From: Phytophthora sp. 'mugwort'
Lineage: Eukaryota > Oomycota > Peronosporomycetes > Peronosporales > Peronosporaceae
Assembly (NCBI GenBank): GCA_033558025.1
Contig: JAUCEF010000017.1
Location: forward strand, 62,001-126,000
Reading direction: 5' to 3'
DNA: 64,000 bases
Both the position numbers and the translations under genes were made by a program. Positions within the stretch are counted from its first letter, which is position 1, and every line of letters starts with the position of its first letter. Of the stretch, positions 40,373 to 52,850 are shown in pieces. The notes under the pieces were generated by a model, which had not been told where the DNA came from, ran no database searches, and saw only the letters and a program-made list of their open reading frames with translations.

Positions 40373-42487
40373 AAGAAGCAGACCGTCTCCGCGTGGAGGT
40401 CCAGGGTTTCGGCGATCCGCGAGCGCGCTACGCTTTGCTAGAAGAATCCAGCGCGGAGGCGTACACCTGCCTGTAAGACTATGTCCTTGGTCTGAAGCGT
40501 CGCTTATCCGACCATGCAGTGCCGCCCAGGCGTTCCGCCCAGGACTGCCCCTTTCCTTGCGCGAGATCTGCGGGATCAAGCGACCGGGCTGAGGCAGCGA
40601 TCCGCCGACCTCGAGCAGCAGTGTCAAACCGCTCGGTTCGAGCGTGACACGGCGTTCAGAGGTCTCTTTCGCCTCAGAAGGACCAAGTGGAACTTCAGCG
40701 TAGCCACGAGCAGCGGAAGCAGTATATCCATGATTTGGAACGTGAAGCTTAGAGACTGCGGGAAGAGCTGCACCAAGTGCACTAACGGCTCGACGGATCG
40801 GTTCCCGCGGCAGATCTGCATGCTGCACGGGTCGATCTGCACGTCCGAGGTGAGCGGATCCTCGAGCTAGAGAATTTTCCTGACAAGACTGAGCGTCGCC
40901 GTGCGGATCTTCACAGGGTTCACGATCCTACCGTGGGCAAGCTAGATGCTGCCCGGGAAGAGATCGAGCGTCTGAAGCATTCGCTGGGGGCAGCTTACCG
41001 AGATCACGCGCGTGCCGAAGATTCGCTGTACGAGACGCAAGACCAACTCCGTAATATCCGCGTGGACAACAAGACCCTCGAAGCCGCTCGCGACATGATC
41101 GCTCAAGAACTCAAGAGGACCCAGAGTCAGGTGACCCGCGCGAACACCAAGATCTGCGCCGGCGCTCAAGTTCGGCGAGATCTGGAGTCTGCGGAGGTAC
41201 AAGTGACTCAGCTCCCTATCGAACACGATCAGGCGCGCCTGGATCTCGCCAATGCTATGCAGGAGGGGCAGCAATATTTCAAGGCCTAGAGAGATCTCCG
41301 TGAGCAGATCTCCGACATGCAGCAAGCATACCAGCTGGTCCGCCAAGATCTCGATCGACTCCGCGGTCAGCATGAGCTTCTGTCGCAAGATCACCATGGC
41401 CTACTTGGCAAGCACTACTCGGCCGTCATGGAGCGGGACAGCGATCTCGACAACTTAGCGTCGATTGCCTCGGCCGCCATGCGGATCTCCTCGGTTGTAC
41501 GTAGCGGTCGGTCTAATTCCGTAAGTCATAGTGACCAGGCTTCTTCCAACTGCCCTTGAGTCCACCCGCCTCTCCTCGCCACGAGGATCCGAGCCCGCCG
41601 AAGAAAGTGCCTCGTTCCTCCTCCCCTGCGGTGAATGGCGCAACTGCCTCCGGATCGTCCTCGAAGGTGCCTTCAGTCCAACCAGGATCTTCCTTGGATC
41701 TCGTTGTTGACGGCGCGGCTGAAGTCGGTGGTGGGGACTACGAGTTCCCAGGCACAGGATCTGGATCTAGCTCTGATCCCGGTTGCAGCTCCCACCGTAG
41801 TGGATCCGAACCGAGCTCGTCGACTCGGACGTGATCTTCGACGACTCCGACGAACTACAAATGGCTCTGGCGCGATCCCGATTCGACGCCCGTCGACATA
41901 GTTTTTTCCGCGGAGATCTCCGGTGGCGAGGGGTCTCAAGCTACGCCCATCGTGGTCGACCAAGATCCGAATTCTGCCGAAGCGGAGGAAGAGGTGGATG
42001 GTGCGACTCAGGCGGCCGATACACCCGATCCGACCCTTCTGCCGTTACACCCGCCACGGATCCCGCTTCCCAGCCGTTCGGTTCTGAGGACAGTTTTCTC
42101 CCCGGCTTCCATCAGCCGCGGGTCGTGATCGCGGAAGAGGTAGCACCTTGGGATCCTTCCCAGATTAGTGTGCTTACCTTCGATACCCTCATGCCCCGGA
42201 TCCTGATCGACAATCGGGTGCTCCCGATCGGGTGGATGTTTCCTGAGCGTACCAGACGTGGGGGGCAACTGGATCCTTCGCGTTACGCTCCGGGATTGCT
42301 CACGAAGGAGAACATCCTGGTGCTGTACAGGGAGAAGCCGTGGAAGGCCCTTGGCGTACCAGCCCTGGAGCCGCTGGCTTTTGATCCACCAGATCCGCAA
42401 TCACTTCCGCACGGATCCAACTTCCCATCCATCTCGCCAGATTGGCCGGCTTCGCATGAAGTTTTCTCCGCCTGCTCCGGATCATGA
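40373..42487 (+). pseudogene. Antisense accessory ORF (copy 2)
   Basis: Same coiled-coil protein remnant as in copy 1, with the same in-frame stops and shifts. Differences seen: a Cys to Ser change in FGSEDSFLPGFHQPR and Ala to Val in ENILVLYREKPWKALGV. It opposes gag-pol and sits between chromodomain and 3' LTR. Confidence 0.65.
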
Positions 42488-42995
42488 GTAGTCTATGTCG
42501 TATGCCACTAACTTGGTAGCAGTAGTGATCCGTCTTGCATGTAGTAATCCATTCAATATCCATCCTGCTTCGGCTAATTTGGCTTGCGTATGCCGTATCT
42601 TGATCGCCCTCAGATCCTCCGTTCATCGTCAGATCCGATATCTTTCGGATCCAAGATCCTTGTAGCGAGCTTAGTTATCTCACCAGATCCGCATCACCTG
42701 GTCACATGTACACTCACTATCCTTTCCATCTTTACGCATGCAGCCTCGCTGCATCCTCTCTGCCTCGCTTCATCCGCCGTGGCGACCAACTCGCCAGACG
42801 GGAACCCTCTTCCTTCTTCTTTCACGACCTTCCCGCGGAGCTTCTGCCAACTTCTTCACGTCCACCCCCAACTTCGTCACGTCCACCCCCAAATCGGGAA
42901 CGTGGATCCTCCTCCTTCACACCTGCAGCCTTCTTGCAAGCCTTCAACCTCAGTACCACCTGCAGTAACCAGCTTGCTACCGTGGCTACCACCCC
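42488..42995. other. Spacer between antisense ORF and pol end (copy 2)
   Basis: Counterpart of 12732-13239; no gene recognised. Confidence 0.5.
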
Positions 42996-43638
42996 TTAAG
43001 CTTCCTCGTGCGACTGCATCGCCTGGAAACGACTCGTTTTGGCCCGACCCTGCAGGAACTCGTGCAATGGCGCCCCACAGTTCAGATCCGCCTCGTCAAC
43101 CCAGGTGGGCTCGTCGTAGGCTCGCCAGTATACCTTGAACTCGCGCAGTGATCGTCCATAGCGTGTTCGGCGACCTGATCTCATGTCGCTAGTCATCTCG
43201 ACTTCGTACCCCCCCCCCCTTCTTCTAGCTCTCGATCCCAGCTGTCTTCAGGCAACAACGCCTCGTCGAAGTCCAGACGCTCCGCCTCATCGGCCGCCAA
43301 GCGTGTCGTTGGTCGATCCGGGAATGTTCTCACAGGCTTCAACTTGGACACATGCACCGCCGGAAAAAGGTGGTAATCTGTTCCAGCTATATCCAGTCGA
43401 GCAGCGAAAGGTTGCACCATCTCCAGTACTACGGGAGGGAATGCCACATATGCGCTAGCTTCCGCGCGTATCCTTCCTTCACTCGATCCAGATATAGCCA
43501 CACTCGAGTGCCGGCCTCGATCCGATGCGGATCCACGCTGTCATTGTGGCGTTCGCCCGATCCGTAATAGCCTTCTTCAGCTTCTCGTTCACGCCTGCTC
43601 TCGCCTGCCGGTAATAGCGCTGGATTCGGTACCGCCAT
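42996..43638 (-). pseudogene. Integrase C-terminal domain and chromodomain (copy 2)
   Basis: Counterpart of 13240-13879. The C-run at 43209-43218 is longer than in copy 1, changing the frame relation between the SH3-like part and the chromodomain (REFKVYWRAYDEPTWVDEAD). Confidence 0.85.
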
Positions 43639-43711
43639 CGGCGGGGATCCCGATCTCGGCGTCTCGGTTGCCTAGCAGGAGCGTTGCCTCCGTTGCCTCC
43701 AGCGTCGTGCG

Positions 43712-44552
43712 TTAATCCCAGTCGTGCGCAAGATAAAACGCGGTGTCACCTTGGATCCGATCATGTGCCGTGTTGATAGCGAACGTCAAGCGCTCTGCGT
43801 ACTCGTCCCAGTCGCGCTGGTTCTCGTCCTCGACATACATCTTGATGGATCTTGTCACCGTCTGCACCATGCGTTCCGAAGTCCCGTTCGCCTGAGGCCT
43901 ATAAGCCATGGTGGCTCGCTGTCTCTGGCACAGGATCCGATTGAACGCTTCGAAGAAGTCAGACATGAAGCCAGGCTCCCTGTCATGCCAGAACACCTTG
44001 CTCGCACCGAAGCGTCGAAACACACATTCCTCGTAGGACTCCGCGATCGTTTGGGCTGTCCGGGACGCACTCGCCTTAGCGATGACGTAACCGGTGAACA
44101 GATCCACCCAGATCAGGAGTTTCATATGGTCCTTGTACGACTTGGCCAGTGAGGGGATGTGATCCATCGCTATAACTTGGGAAGGATAGGTGGCCTGGAT
44201 ATTGCCGGGTGGCTCACCGCGTATAGTCGGTCGCCCCTTGCCAGTCGCGCAATGCACACACTCACCCACGAACCGCTGTACGTTCCTGAAGAGTCCACGC
44301 CAATAGAAAACGATCCCGGATCCGCTGATATGTTCGGCTGATCCCCTGATGACCGCCCTCCAAGCTGACGTGGTAGTGATGCAGTAGATCCTCGTGCAGC
44401 GTCTCGGGCACGACCAGACGAAGCAACTCGTCTCTCTCTTCCTCCACCTTCGCAGACGGCGGCCAGTAGTAGAGTAGATCCTGTTCGTCCATCCCATAGT
44501 CAGCAGCCACTTTGCTGCACACCCGAGCTTCGTCTTTTTCCAGATCCATCAC
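43712..44552 (-). pseudogene. Integrase zinc-binding and DDE core (copy 2)
   Basis: Translation identical to copy 1 over the 261 aa core frame, including AMDHIPSL, HDREPGFMSDFF and QANGTSERMVQT, and the same frameshift in the zinc-binding domain. Confidence 0.9.
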
Positions 44553-44626
44553 ATCCCCTGAAGGTACTTCTTGAGGTTCATGATAACTTTTTTTTTCGTC
44601 TTGAGCTTGTCGGATCCGATCTACTC

Positions 44627-45640
44627 TCAGCTGGCAGCCTCTTCTTGCAGCACACTGAGGCTGGTGACCTTCCGGCGGGATCTAGTCGCCATGGCTACAA
44701 TGCGAAGCGTAGTATCCTCGAGAGCTGCCGTCAGGATCTCGGGTAGCCGATCCAACTTCACCAAATCTTTCCCTGTCAGGTCGTCCGTCACTTCTGTACC
44801 TGCTTCCCGCTGTAACGTCGCACTCGCCGGACTATTTGCGCTGGCGTTCCACGCTCGCTTGACATGAAGCAGGTCGTGACCGGCCAAGATCTCAGACGGT
44901 GTAGAGCCTTCTGCCGCAACAACGTCAACGCGCGCCTCGTCGCCCTTCATCTGTCGGTTCACCAAGTGGGAGACCCCACAGATCACCAGACGTCCTCGAT
45001 CCAGTCCTTCTAGCTGGTCAAAGCATAATAACAGCCCACAGTACTCTGCCTCATTGACCTTTATATCTTCGGCCCATATTGACCACACCTTGACCACCGT
45101 CCACTCAGACAATTTCCACACGATAGCACTGAAGGCGCCTCCACCGCGTTTGACTCGGGCGGATCCGTCGAAACTAGCGACAAGGGGTTCCTCGTCGGGC
45201 TTCACTGTAGGGATCGGGGTCTGTACTGCTCGGCGGGGCTCTTTCCGCGGATCAATTGCTACCAGCGCCTGACCCACTATCGATCGTGGCGTTATACACG
45301 CAGCTCCCAAGATCTCATCCCCGCCTTTCATGCACTTAGTGATCGTCCAGGGCGATAGCAGCATGGCCCATTGTCCGAGCCGCCCTTGGGGCCCTGCAGA
45401 GCGGAACAGCCAAGCCAACGTCGAGTGCCGTGTCAGGGTCTTGATTGATCTGCCGACCTGCATCGAATAACCCAGCTCCAGCATAAGCATCAGCGCTAGT
45501 ACTTCCTTCTCCACGATGGCGTAGTTCAACTCGTTCGAATTCAATGTGCGGCTCGAGGATATCAGGGGCAAGTATATGCCGTCGTGATCCAGCACCAGGG
45601 AGGCGGACACTTCCCACTCGCTGGCATAGACGATCCGCAC
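44627..45640 (-). pseudogene. RNase H plus second plant-type RNase H (copy 2)
   Basis: 337 aa open frame, differing from copy 1 by one residue seen (Gln/Trp to Gln/Arg near LQREAGTEVTDD). It carries the same GDS to GVS change in the second RNase H. Confidence 0.85.
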
Positions 45641-45725
45641 AGGCTGTTTCTCCGGATCGAAGTGTCGAAGATCGGGGTCGTCGCGATCTTGTTTTTCAGT
45701 GTGGAGAACTCTGCTCTAGCTCGGA

Positions 45726-46757
45726 TCACTTCGGCTCTGACGCCTCCGGATCTTGATCGAACTGGGGGTCCCCGCCTTTGAGGATCTCTCCGCCGATCTT
45801 CCCTTCGTTGACAGCGATCCCGCTCTCAGCACGCATCGCGGCGAAATCCACTTCTCGCAGCTCGTACAACACCGACGCGTGCACCACCATGTCTTCAATG
45901 AAGCATCCGTAGTAGTTCAGACTACCCAAGAACGACTGCATAGACCGTAGAGATCTCGGGAATGGCAGATCCACCAGTGCACTGAGATCCTTCGGATGAG
46001 CCTCCAAGCCTTCGATGGATACACGATGTCCGAGGTAGTCTACCTTCTTCAGCCCCCAGAAGCTCTTCGCGACGCTGATCTAATATTCCACTTGTCACAG
46101 GCGGCGAGCAGGAGCTTCACTCGTTCGCACAAATGATCCCAGGATCCGTACGTAACAAGGTTGTCATCGAGGTAGGATCGACGCCCCAGTACGGAAGGTT
46201 TGCCTACTTTCTCCGGATCTCCACCTTCGAAGATGGTCCGTTAAGGATCCTCGATCCGCTGCTGGTGGGATCCGCAAGAAGCCGTACAGTGCGTTGTCGA
46301 TCAGCCTCTGGTAGATCTGTGGGGCGTTCTTCAATCCAAATGGCATGCGGTTCCACTCAAACAGGCCAAATGGCGTGGTGAATGCCGAGATAGCACGAGC
46401 GCGATCCGTCATAGACACAACCCAGTAGCCGCTCGCAATAACCAGCGAGCAATACTACAGCATCTTGTCTAGATCCTCAAGCAGATCGTTGATCAGGGGC
46501 ATCGGGTAGACGATCAGCTTGGTGAGACCGTTGACCAGGTGGTAATCAATATACAACCTTATGTCCACACCATTCTTCTTGATGATCACCACGATTGTTG
46601 ATGCCCAAGAAGACGTTTTGTGTCGTATGATCTTGGCCGACAGCAGTCTCTTGAGTAGATCCGATACCTTATCGCGGAACTGGGGGGGGGGGGGGGGCGA
46701 TCTTTCGCACATGTTGTGCGATTGGGGTGGTTTTTCCAACGTCGATGTCACACACAC
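45726..46757 (-). pseudogene. Reverse transcriptase (copy 2)
   Basis: As copy 1. The 16 G run at 46682-46697 brings the N-terminal fingers (FRDKVSDLLKRLLSAKII, KNGVDIRLYIDYHLVN) into one open frame of 100 aa that also reads through a Pro stretch and CVTSTLEKPPQSHNMCE. The YLDD box lies at about 46163-46174. Confidence 0.9.
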
Positions 46758-46914
46758 GCCTACAGCCGCAGGAGGCAGCGCGTTGCCCTTGCCGATCAGT
46801 AAGTGCTGGTAGGACCAGATAATGTCCCTCGCTGACGAATCTCCTCCTCTGTGTTCACCTCAGGATCCCCCACTTGCAGATCCTCGATCCGCACCTTGAC
46901 CGTGGTGGTGGGTG

Positions 46915-48173
46915 CTACATCCGGCAACACAGCCAGCTCGCTTTGCACTTCTTCAGCGTGCAGCGTGCCTCCGTTGTGGTAGCAGACCTCGGGATCCTCA
47001 ACTGGATCCTCCTTCGAGTCGTCATGTGTTTTGTTGCCACCGTCCAGATCCGTTCTTGCCGCTTCCGTCGGGCGATTTTCCGCGAGATCCTTGCCTCGGC
47101 CGCGGGCATGTCCGCGGGATCCTCGATCGGAAACTGTGAGGCTTGATCCGACGCCTCCGACGGGAGATCAACCTTCAGAAGGTTACCTGATTCCAGCAAG
47201 TCGATCAGTGGCGATTGTTCGGCCCTCCAGCTTCCGTCGGCCTCGTGAACGGCACCGCTCGCTTCGGCTTCCCCTGGTGCAGCTTCCCCACCATGCCCGA
47301 GCGCGAAACTCCCCTTGGGGCCTTCGCTAGGCGAGGCGCCATTCGCGCGGTCATCGTGGGGCGCATTGCGGCCGTCGGGCGTTCCTGGCGATATGAGACC
47401 GTGGCCCCGTCCTTGTAGAGGGCCTGGTGACTGGTCGCCTGATCGCCTCATCTTCCCCACTGAAAGATCACTGACACGCGTCGCGATAGTGACGTCCGTC
47501 GGCGGGTCGATCTCGGGATCCCAGCCTCGGGCGGGGTCGTGCGAGGTCTCATTTTGATCGCCGTCCTCGAACGCATCTGCCGCACCCTCTTGCACCACCG
47601 AGGCTTCTCTTGGGCTTCCGTCATATATCGCGACCTTCGCGCCGACTGTCCATCCTGCATGCACGTCACCGATACCGGGTGCACGAGACAGGGCGTGGTT
47701 ACGCTCATGTCTCAAATCAGGTGTCACATTGGCTTCTGTCCCCGACTTGCATTCAGAGGGCGGGTCACCGCCACCCGGTACGCCTCTTTGCGCTCGTCCT
47801 CACTTCCTGTGGGTTCAGGTGCCTTCGGTCGCGGCAGGATTCTGGTCGGCGGGTCTTACTCCACCCGATCAACTGCGGGTTCCAGATCCGGCGCTGGCGG
47901 CGCCGCTACTACGGCGGATGCTGCATCCGTAGTGGATTCCCACGCCAGGGTTTGTCACTCGGCGTAGCGCCTGGATCCTACAAAGACGATGCCTGGCTGG
48001 CGAGGAACGTGATCCTCGGTCAGCCACAATCCGATCTGCTCGTCCGTGTTCAAGATCAGCTTCGTATCGCCCACGTTCGTGAGATGTAAGTAGCGGATCC
48101 GGCCTGGGCCTTTAACTAGGGTGGGCACCCAGTGCTCAGCACGAACTAACCACAGCTTTTCATTGTCGGACAC
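46915..48173 (-). pseudogene. Protease-RT linker region (copy 2)
   Basis: Counterpart of 17151-18409, with one amino-acid change seen (Tyr to Phe in SQFPIEDPAD). Confidence 0.65.
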
Positions 48174-48227
48174 ACAGATCCGCAGCGGGAGCTCCAGGAT
48201 TCTGCTACCCTACCATCAGATGCTCGC

Positions 48228-48753
48228 CTACAAGCACCGAGCGGGACCTGTCGTTGAAGGTCTGGCGGCATCCCTGCAACATGATTCGCACCTCGTCGGC
48301 AGGCACATGGATCTGTCGCCGAGATCCAGCCGGATCCCAGCCGGAACCATGAAGTCCATGCCAAGGATAGCTTGGTAGTCAGGCGGCAGATCGTCTCCCA
48401 CCCAAACGTCGTAGAAGTACACCAAGGATCCCGCCAAGGTAAGCTTGATCCGTGTGGTCCTTCCGCGACATACAGCTTTACACCAATTCCGAGGCATTCT
48501 TGACTCTGACTTGTGTCGATATGGCATCCTACCTTACGAGCAAGGCGGCGTCGATGATCGACACCTCGGATCCTGAATCAAGAAGCGCCACAGCTTCGAC
48601 GTTGTTGATCTTGCTGTTCGCTTTCGCCTGGTTGAAGCGTTTGTCGGGGACATGCTACTTCCAGTATCCGCGCGACTCCCCGGGCCGCAGATCCAAAGTC
48701 ATCGTGACCTCGGATCGTCGGTAGTCGTCAACCGGTCGAAGACTTGCAACCAT
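48228..48753 (-). pseudogene. Aspartic protease (copy 2)
   Basis: Counterpart of 18464-18989, with the LLDSGSEVSIID active-site motif in the same broken context. Two substitutions near 48621 and 48655 separate the copies. Confidence 0.8.
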
Positions 48754-48777
48754 AGCCGTACGTTTCTTATGAAGTTC

Positions 48778-51001
48778 CTATGTATTACCAAATAGATCAA
48801 CTCGCGATTTGCTAGCCTGATCCTTCGGCTTCTTCTCCACGAATGCATAGATGGATGAGCTAGAAAGTTCCGAGTGCTTACGCGACCCGCAGTGCGAGCA
48901 TCGCATCTGGCCATCTCTGCAGAAGCGCGGGCGGCGATCCTGTTGTCGAGGATCCTCTACCGCATCGTTCAAGCGCCAACGATACGGTACTTTTGGCGGA
49001 TCCGCTGCTGCGACTGCCTGAGACTGATCACTCGCCTCCGCCACGTACGCTCGGCGCAGTTCGCCTTCGGATCCTGACCCCTCAGAGTCCGATCTGAACT
49101 CGGATCCGGAATCTTGATAGCGCGTACAGCACGGGATGGTACCGTTGGTGGCGCAGGACTCGGCTTGAATCGATACTTACCGGATCCGGTCGACTTCTGC
49201 TAGCGCGACGTCGCGCGCTCTCGCGCGCGCAGCACGTCCTCCAGCAGATCCGCGTCAGCCAGGCGCAGCAGTGTGAGCTGATCCGCAAGATCGTGGTCTA
49301 CCAGAGTCTCGATGAAGTGTTCCACGTGCTCGTGACGGGCCTTCGCGTCGCCATACTTGATCTTCAGCCTCGCGCCCATGCCTGCAACGTTGAGGCGGTG
49401 CAGATACTCCAGCGGTGTCTCTTCTGTGCGCTTGCGCGCGTGTTAGTATTGTCATGATAACCGAGACTTCCAATCCGCAGTACTGCGTCTGGAAGCTACT
49501 GAGAAGTCGCGAGGAACTGGTACAGGCAGCTGAGCTGATCCACACTTCGACCGCGTGGATCGGCTGAGCTGCCTGTACCAGTTCCTCGCGGTCCGGTAAG
49601 CAGATTCGCGAAGGTAAGGCATTTCTCTTCGTCTGTAGCTTGATCCCTCGTGAACGCAGACTTGACTTTGCTGATCCACCCTCGTGCACGCTCTTCGTCA
49701 TATGAACCTTGACTATGAATTCCTTCAGATCCGAGATGGCCGATGTCTTGACGCGTTGAACCGTCGACGATCCAGTCGGAACGACTGCTGCCGCTGTCGT
49801 AGCCGTACGTCTCGTGGACCCCATGTCGAGATCATCCGGATCATACTCCCAGTGCTCGGGGTGGTGATCTTGCGATCCCACCGATTCCATGTCGATATCC
49901 TGCGACCCCGGACCTCATGGGATGGAGCCAGTCGCGAAGCCCTGGTCTCTTGACGTTCTCTCAGGAAACGTGCCATAGCCGCCTGGAAGTACGTCTCCAG
50001 ACCACTCGTCGGTTCCTGGGCCGGACCGGCTGATCGGAACTGGGCTTGCGCCGGTCTCATTGGACGCGGAGCCGGGATCTTATCCGCCAGAGTGCTCGCA
50101 GAACGTGACTGCAGCATGCGGCACCGGCTGGCCCAAGCGACATCCGTCGCGGCTCCGATGAGCTGTTGGATCCGACTTCTGACGTAGCCGATGCGTACTG
50201 CGATGATCCGGTGTGGTCTCCGGCGACCTGGTGTACGCCGCCTCGATCTCGGGCGACGAGACGTATCCGGCCTTAGCCTCGATTGTCGAGCTGTGCTCGA
50301 TCTTGGTCTCAGGCGCTGCAGTCGCCGATCGCTCGCCCACGAGGGGCTTCAGCAAGTTGAAGAGCGACGCGTTCGAGATCCGGATCGTGTCGGCATCCAA
50401 CTGGAACAGGCCGTCAGCGTCGAACGCTCCTGCCGTGAGGCCGGCCTCTTCCAGCATCCTTAGCAGACCCATCGAGGCGTCCAGCTTGTTCGTGGTTGAC
50501 GACGAGGCCGACACAGGTCCGGTGAGGGATTCGAGCTGCTGCAGCTGCAGGATCCGCTTCACTGGGTCCTTGCGTAGGAAGTCGTTCAGCTCCGTGCGCA
50601 GGTACGCCGACTCCAGCTTAGATCGTGACCAGGTAGAATCCAATACAGCACGATCTTCGCTAACCGAGCCTGGTGCCTCGAGTTTCTTCCGTGCGGCCTT
50701 CGTCTTCTTCATAGATGAGCCACTTAAGGCCGCTGGGGCGGTGGTGGTGGAGGAAGGGTCATTCACTCTCGCGAACGATCCTTCGTCAGGCAGGTCCTGA
50801 CTTCGCGTCAAGACCTGCGGGGGTCCCCGAAGGGACCTGGGGAGGAAAGCGAGGTTTCTCTTCCTAATCCGTTGCCAGACCGTCCTCTCTTCCGTCGGCA
50901 GAGCTCCTCCCAGGGCTCTGTCGATCCGTGGATCTCTCTTTCAGCGATACCGTCGGCGATCCAGTCTTTGTCGGCGCTTCATTTCCCGATCCATTGCTCA
51001 T
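48778..51001 (-). pseudogene. gag polyprotein (copy 2)
   Basis: Counterpart of 19014-21235. A 2-base insertion (AT) near 49701 changes the frame around the capsid block, and a stop in the 49725-50117 frame is removed relative to copy 1. The 243 aa N-terminal frame is at 50080-50811. Confidence 0.85.
49508..49590. repeat. Near-perfect inverted repeat inside gag, copy 2
   Basis: Same foldback as 19744-19826: arms 49508-49543 and 49555-49590. Confidence 0.9.
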
Positions 51002-51048
51002 TTGCGCATCACCTTGGGACTCACGGTGAAATCCCGCGTCGACAAGAG

Positions 51049-51066
51049 CTCCAGGCACGCGCACCA
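51049..51066 (-). other. Primer binding site (copy 2)
   Basis: Same sequence as in copy 1 (TGGTGCGCGTGCCTGGAG on the minus strand) just inside the 5' LTR. Confidence 0.6.
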
Positions 51067-51067
51067 T

Positions 51068-51976
51068 TGTGGTGGAGTGGGTCCGCTGAAATTCAGTAGG
51101 ATCCCAACTCACAGCACTGCGTCCAGACACCGACTAACGGAGGGAATACTCCGACGGCCGTGCAGTTGCTGAGTGGTTCACCTTGTGTACCGGTCGGCGG
51201 GCTGGTACTGCTCTCTCGTTGACACGAGATGCGCACTTGGTGGGCCCTTGGTGTCCTTGTGGGGACTTGGGAGGGGGTGGATCTGCGCGGGTATTCCTGC
51301 GCGCCAGATCCTGTCTTGGTTTGTTCTTGAGCTCTTTGCGTAGACCTTGTGGATCCGTAGTAGAAATACGAGATCCGGAGTTGTTCCTTCTTGAGGTGTC
51401 CTTGCTCCTTATCGGAGTTGTCCTTGTTCCTTTACGATGCTTGCCGCCTCCAATAGTGGGATCTTGAAGGGGGGGGGGGGGGGGGTGAGAAACCAAAGGG
51501 CGAGCGTGACCTGGCCAAGCTATCCAGGGGCTGCCATGTGTGCAGGAAGATCGCCAAAGTTTAGACTTGGTCTATGTATGGGTACATTAGAAATCCCCTA
51601 TACAATAGTCAAGTCTGTCTTCCAGTGCAAATTTGGTTTTGATTTATACCTTAGCCTATCTACCTTCGGATCCCATCCCAAAACCTATCCTACGGACTAC
51701 TTATAACTCAAGATCCCATTTCTGACCTATTCCTGGCCACCCGTCTCCACTATACCTCCCTTTAGCTACGGATCTTCAATCCGGTGTGCACTAAACTGAT
51801 CGGATCTAGTACTTAGACCTTACCCCATGGGACGGGTCCAGGATCCGTACCATATACAGGCCAGGCGTGTCGCATGGTCCGAATCCATCACGTTGACGCT
51901 GTTATGGCTGCTGCTGGCGACGTGGATCCTCCGGCTGCCGGTCAACTTTCATCTTATCCGGATCTGCAATACCACA
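51068..51976 (-). repeat. 5' LTR of Chronos-like copy 2
   Basis: 909 bp, TGTGG...CCACA. Its outer 450 bp differ from copy 1 by about nine changes (roughly 2%), more than the element interior. Confidence 0.75.
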
Positions 51977-52850
51977 AGATCAATCTCGTGCCTGGTCCCA
52001 GGATTCGGTGGGAGTTAAGACGGTGGATCCTTGGACACCACGTCCTCGAACTCCTTTATCAAAGGATACACTGGATCCTTCGGGTTCTTCAGAATCTCAG
52101 AGCCCAAGCGCGAGGCACGCCGGGGAGGAGAATGCCTCCAGGACGCCCTCGTCCATAACCGAGGAGGAATTCAATTCCTCGGAGTGGACTCTTGCTTCAA
52201 GAGTACCACCTCCGCGATTTCCCCTGCCTTCAGGTCGGCCAAGAAATATGTCGGCGTCAACTCTTCGAGGTTCAGGAGCTCTGACACCTCTGGCAGCGGC
52301 TCTAGCTGGATGCTGCCGGCCATGACTCGATGGCCGGTCTCGCCGTCGAGGATGTGATAACACCCCTCGACTTGCCGCGTCGGAAGAACCCGGGCCCTGG
52401 GTTCCGAGTCGCTTGAAGCGACTCCAGTCTGAAAAGACTTCAGACTCGACTTGCGGTGTCGATTATGTCGTCGATGGCGACCGTGACGTGGTACTTCGTT
52501 ACCCACTTTTTGGACGTCTCGTTGATAACGCCCAAAGTCTCTAAGGCTTCGTGTGGAACATGGTTACCCACATAAGAAGTGCGTTCCGCCACTTCTTCTT
52601 CAGTTATGGTCTGGGCGACCTGGTGTGGAACAAGGTTACCCACACAGGAAGCGCCTCGCTCGTCTTTCTCGCCAGTTTCTGTCTGGTGACTCGGTGTGGA
52701 ACATGGTTACCCATACAGGAAGCGCCTCGCGCGTCTTTCTCGCCAGTTTCAGCCTGGGTGATTTGGTGTGGACCTAAGTTACCCACCTGGTGAGGCGGTG
52801 CCACCCGGCACCGCCTCTCTTGAAGACTTGGCCGCCAGTCTAGATTCCGG
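51977..52850 (-). pseudogene. Element Y protease-RT linker
   Basis: The minus strand reads, approaching RT, LNLEELTPTYFLADLKAGEI, AEVVLLKQE (52171-52360 region), ELNSSSVMDEGVLEAF, and finally KEFEDVVSKDPPS then LPPNPGTRHEIDL at the junction with Chronos copy 2. This conserved lead-in to RT is the KDPPS...RHEIDL motif of this element family. The part above 52440 carries the tandem repeat described separately. Confidence 0.75.
52552..52790. repeat. Tandem repeat in element Y linker
   Basis: The block GTGTGGAACATGGTTACCCA recurs at 52552, 52623 (AAGG variant), 52699 and, degenerate, 52768, with spacing of about 70-78 bp and shared GGAAGCGCCTCGC and CTTTCTCGCCAGTTTC segments. On the minus strand it encodes a repeated GN-x-VPH...TGEKDARGAS motif. 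Confidence 0.75.

Larger units (their letters stand above)
40016..51976 (-). mobile_element. Chronos-like Ty3/Gypsy element, copy 2
   Basis: An 11.96 kb element nested in element Y just upstream of RT, same orientation. It has the same structure as copy 1, including the antisense ORF, the shortened 3' LTR, the gag foldback and most frameshifts. By eye about 27 substitutions separate the interiors over 11 kb. The flanks read AGTT (40012-40015) and AGAT (51977-51980), perhaps a 4 bp target duplication with one change. Removing it restores the Y reading RHEIDL to GTKYCVT. Confidence 0.88.
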
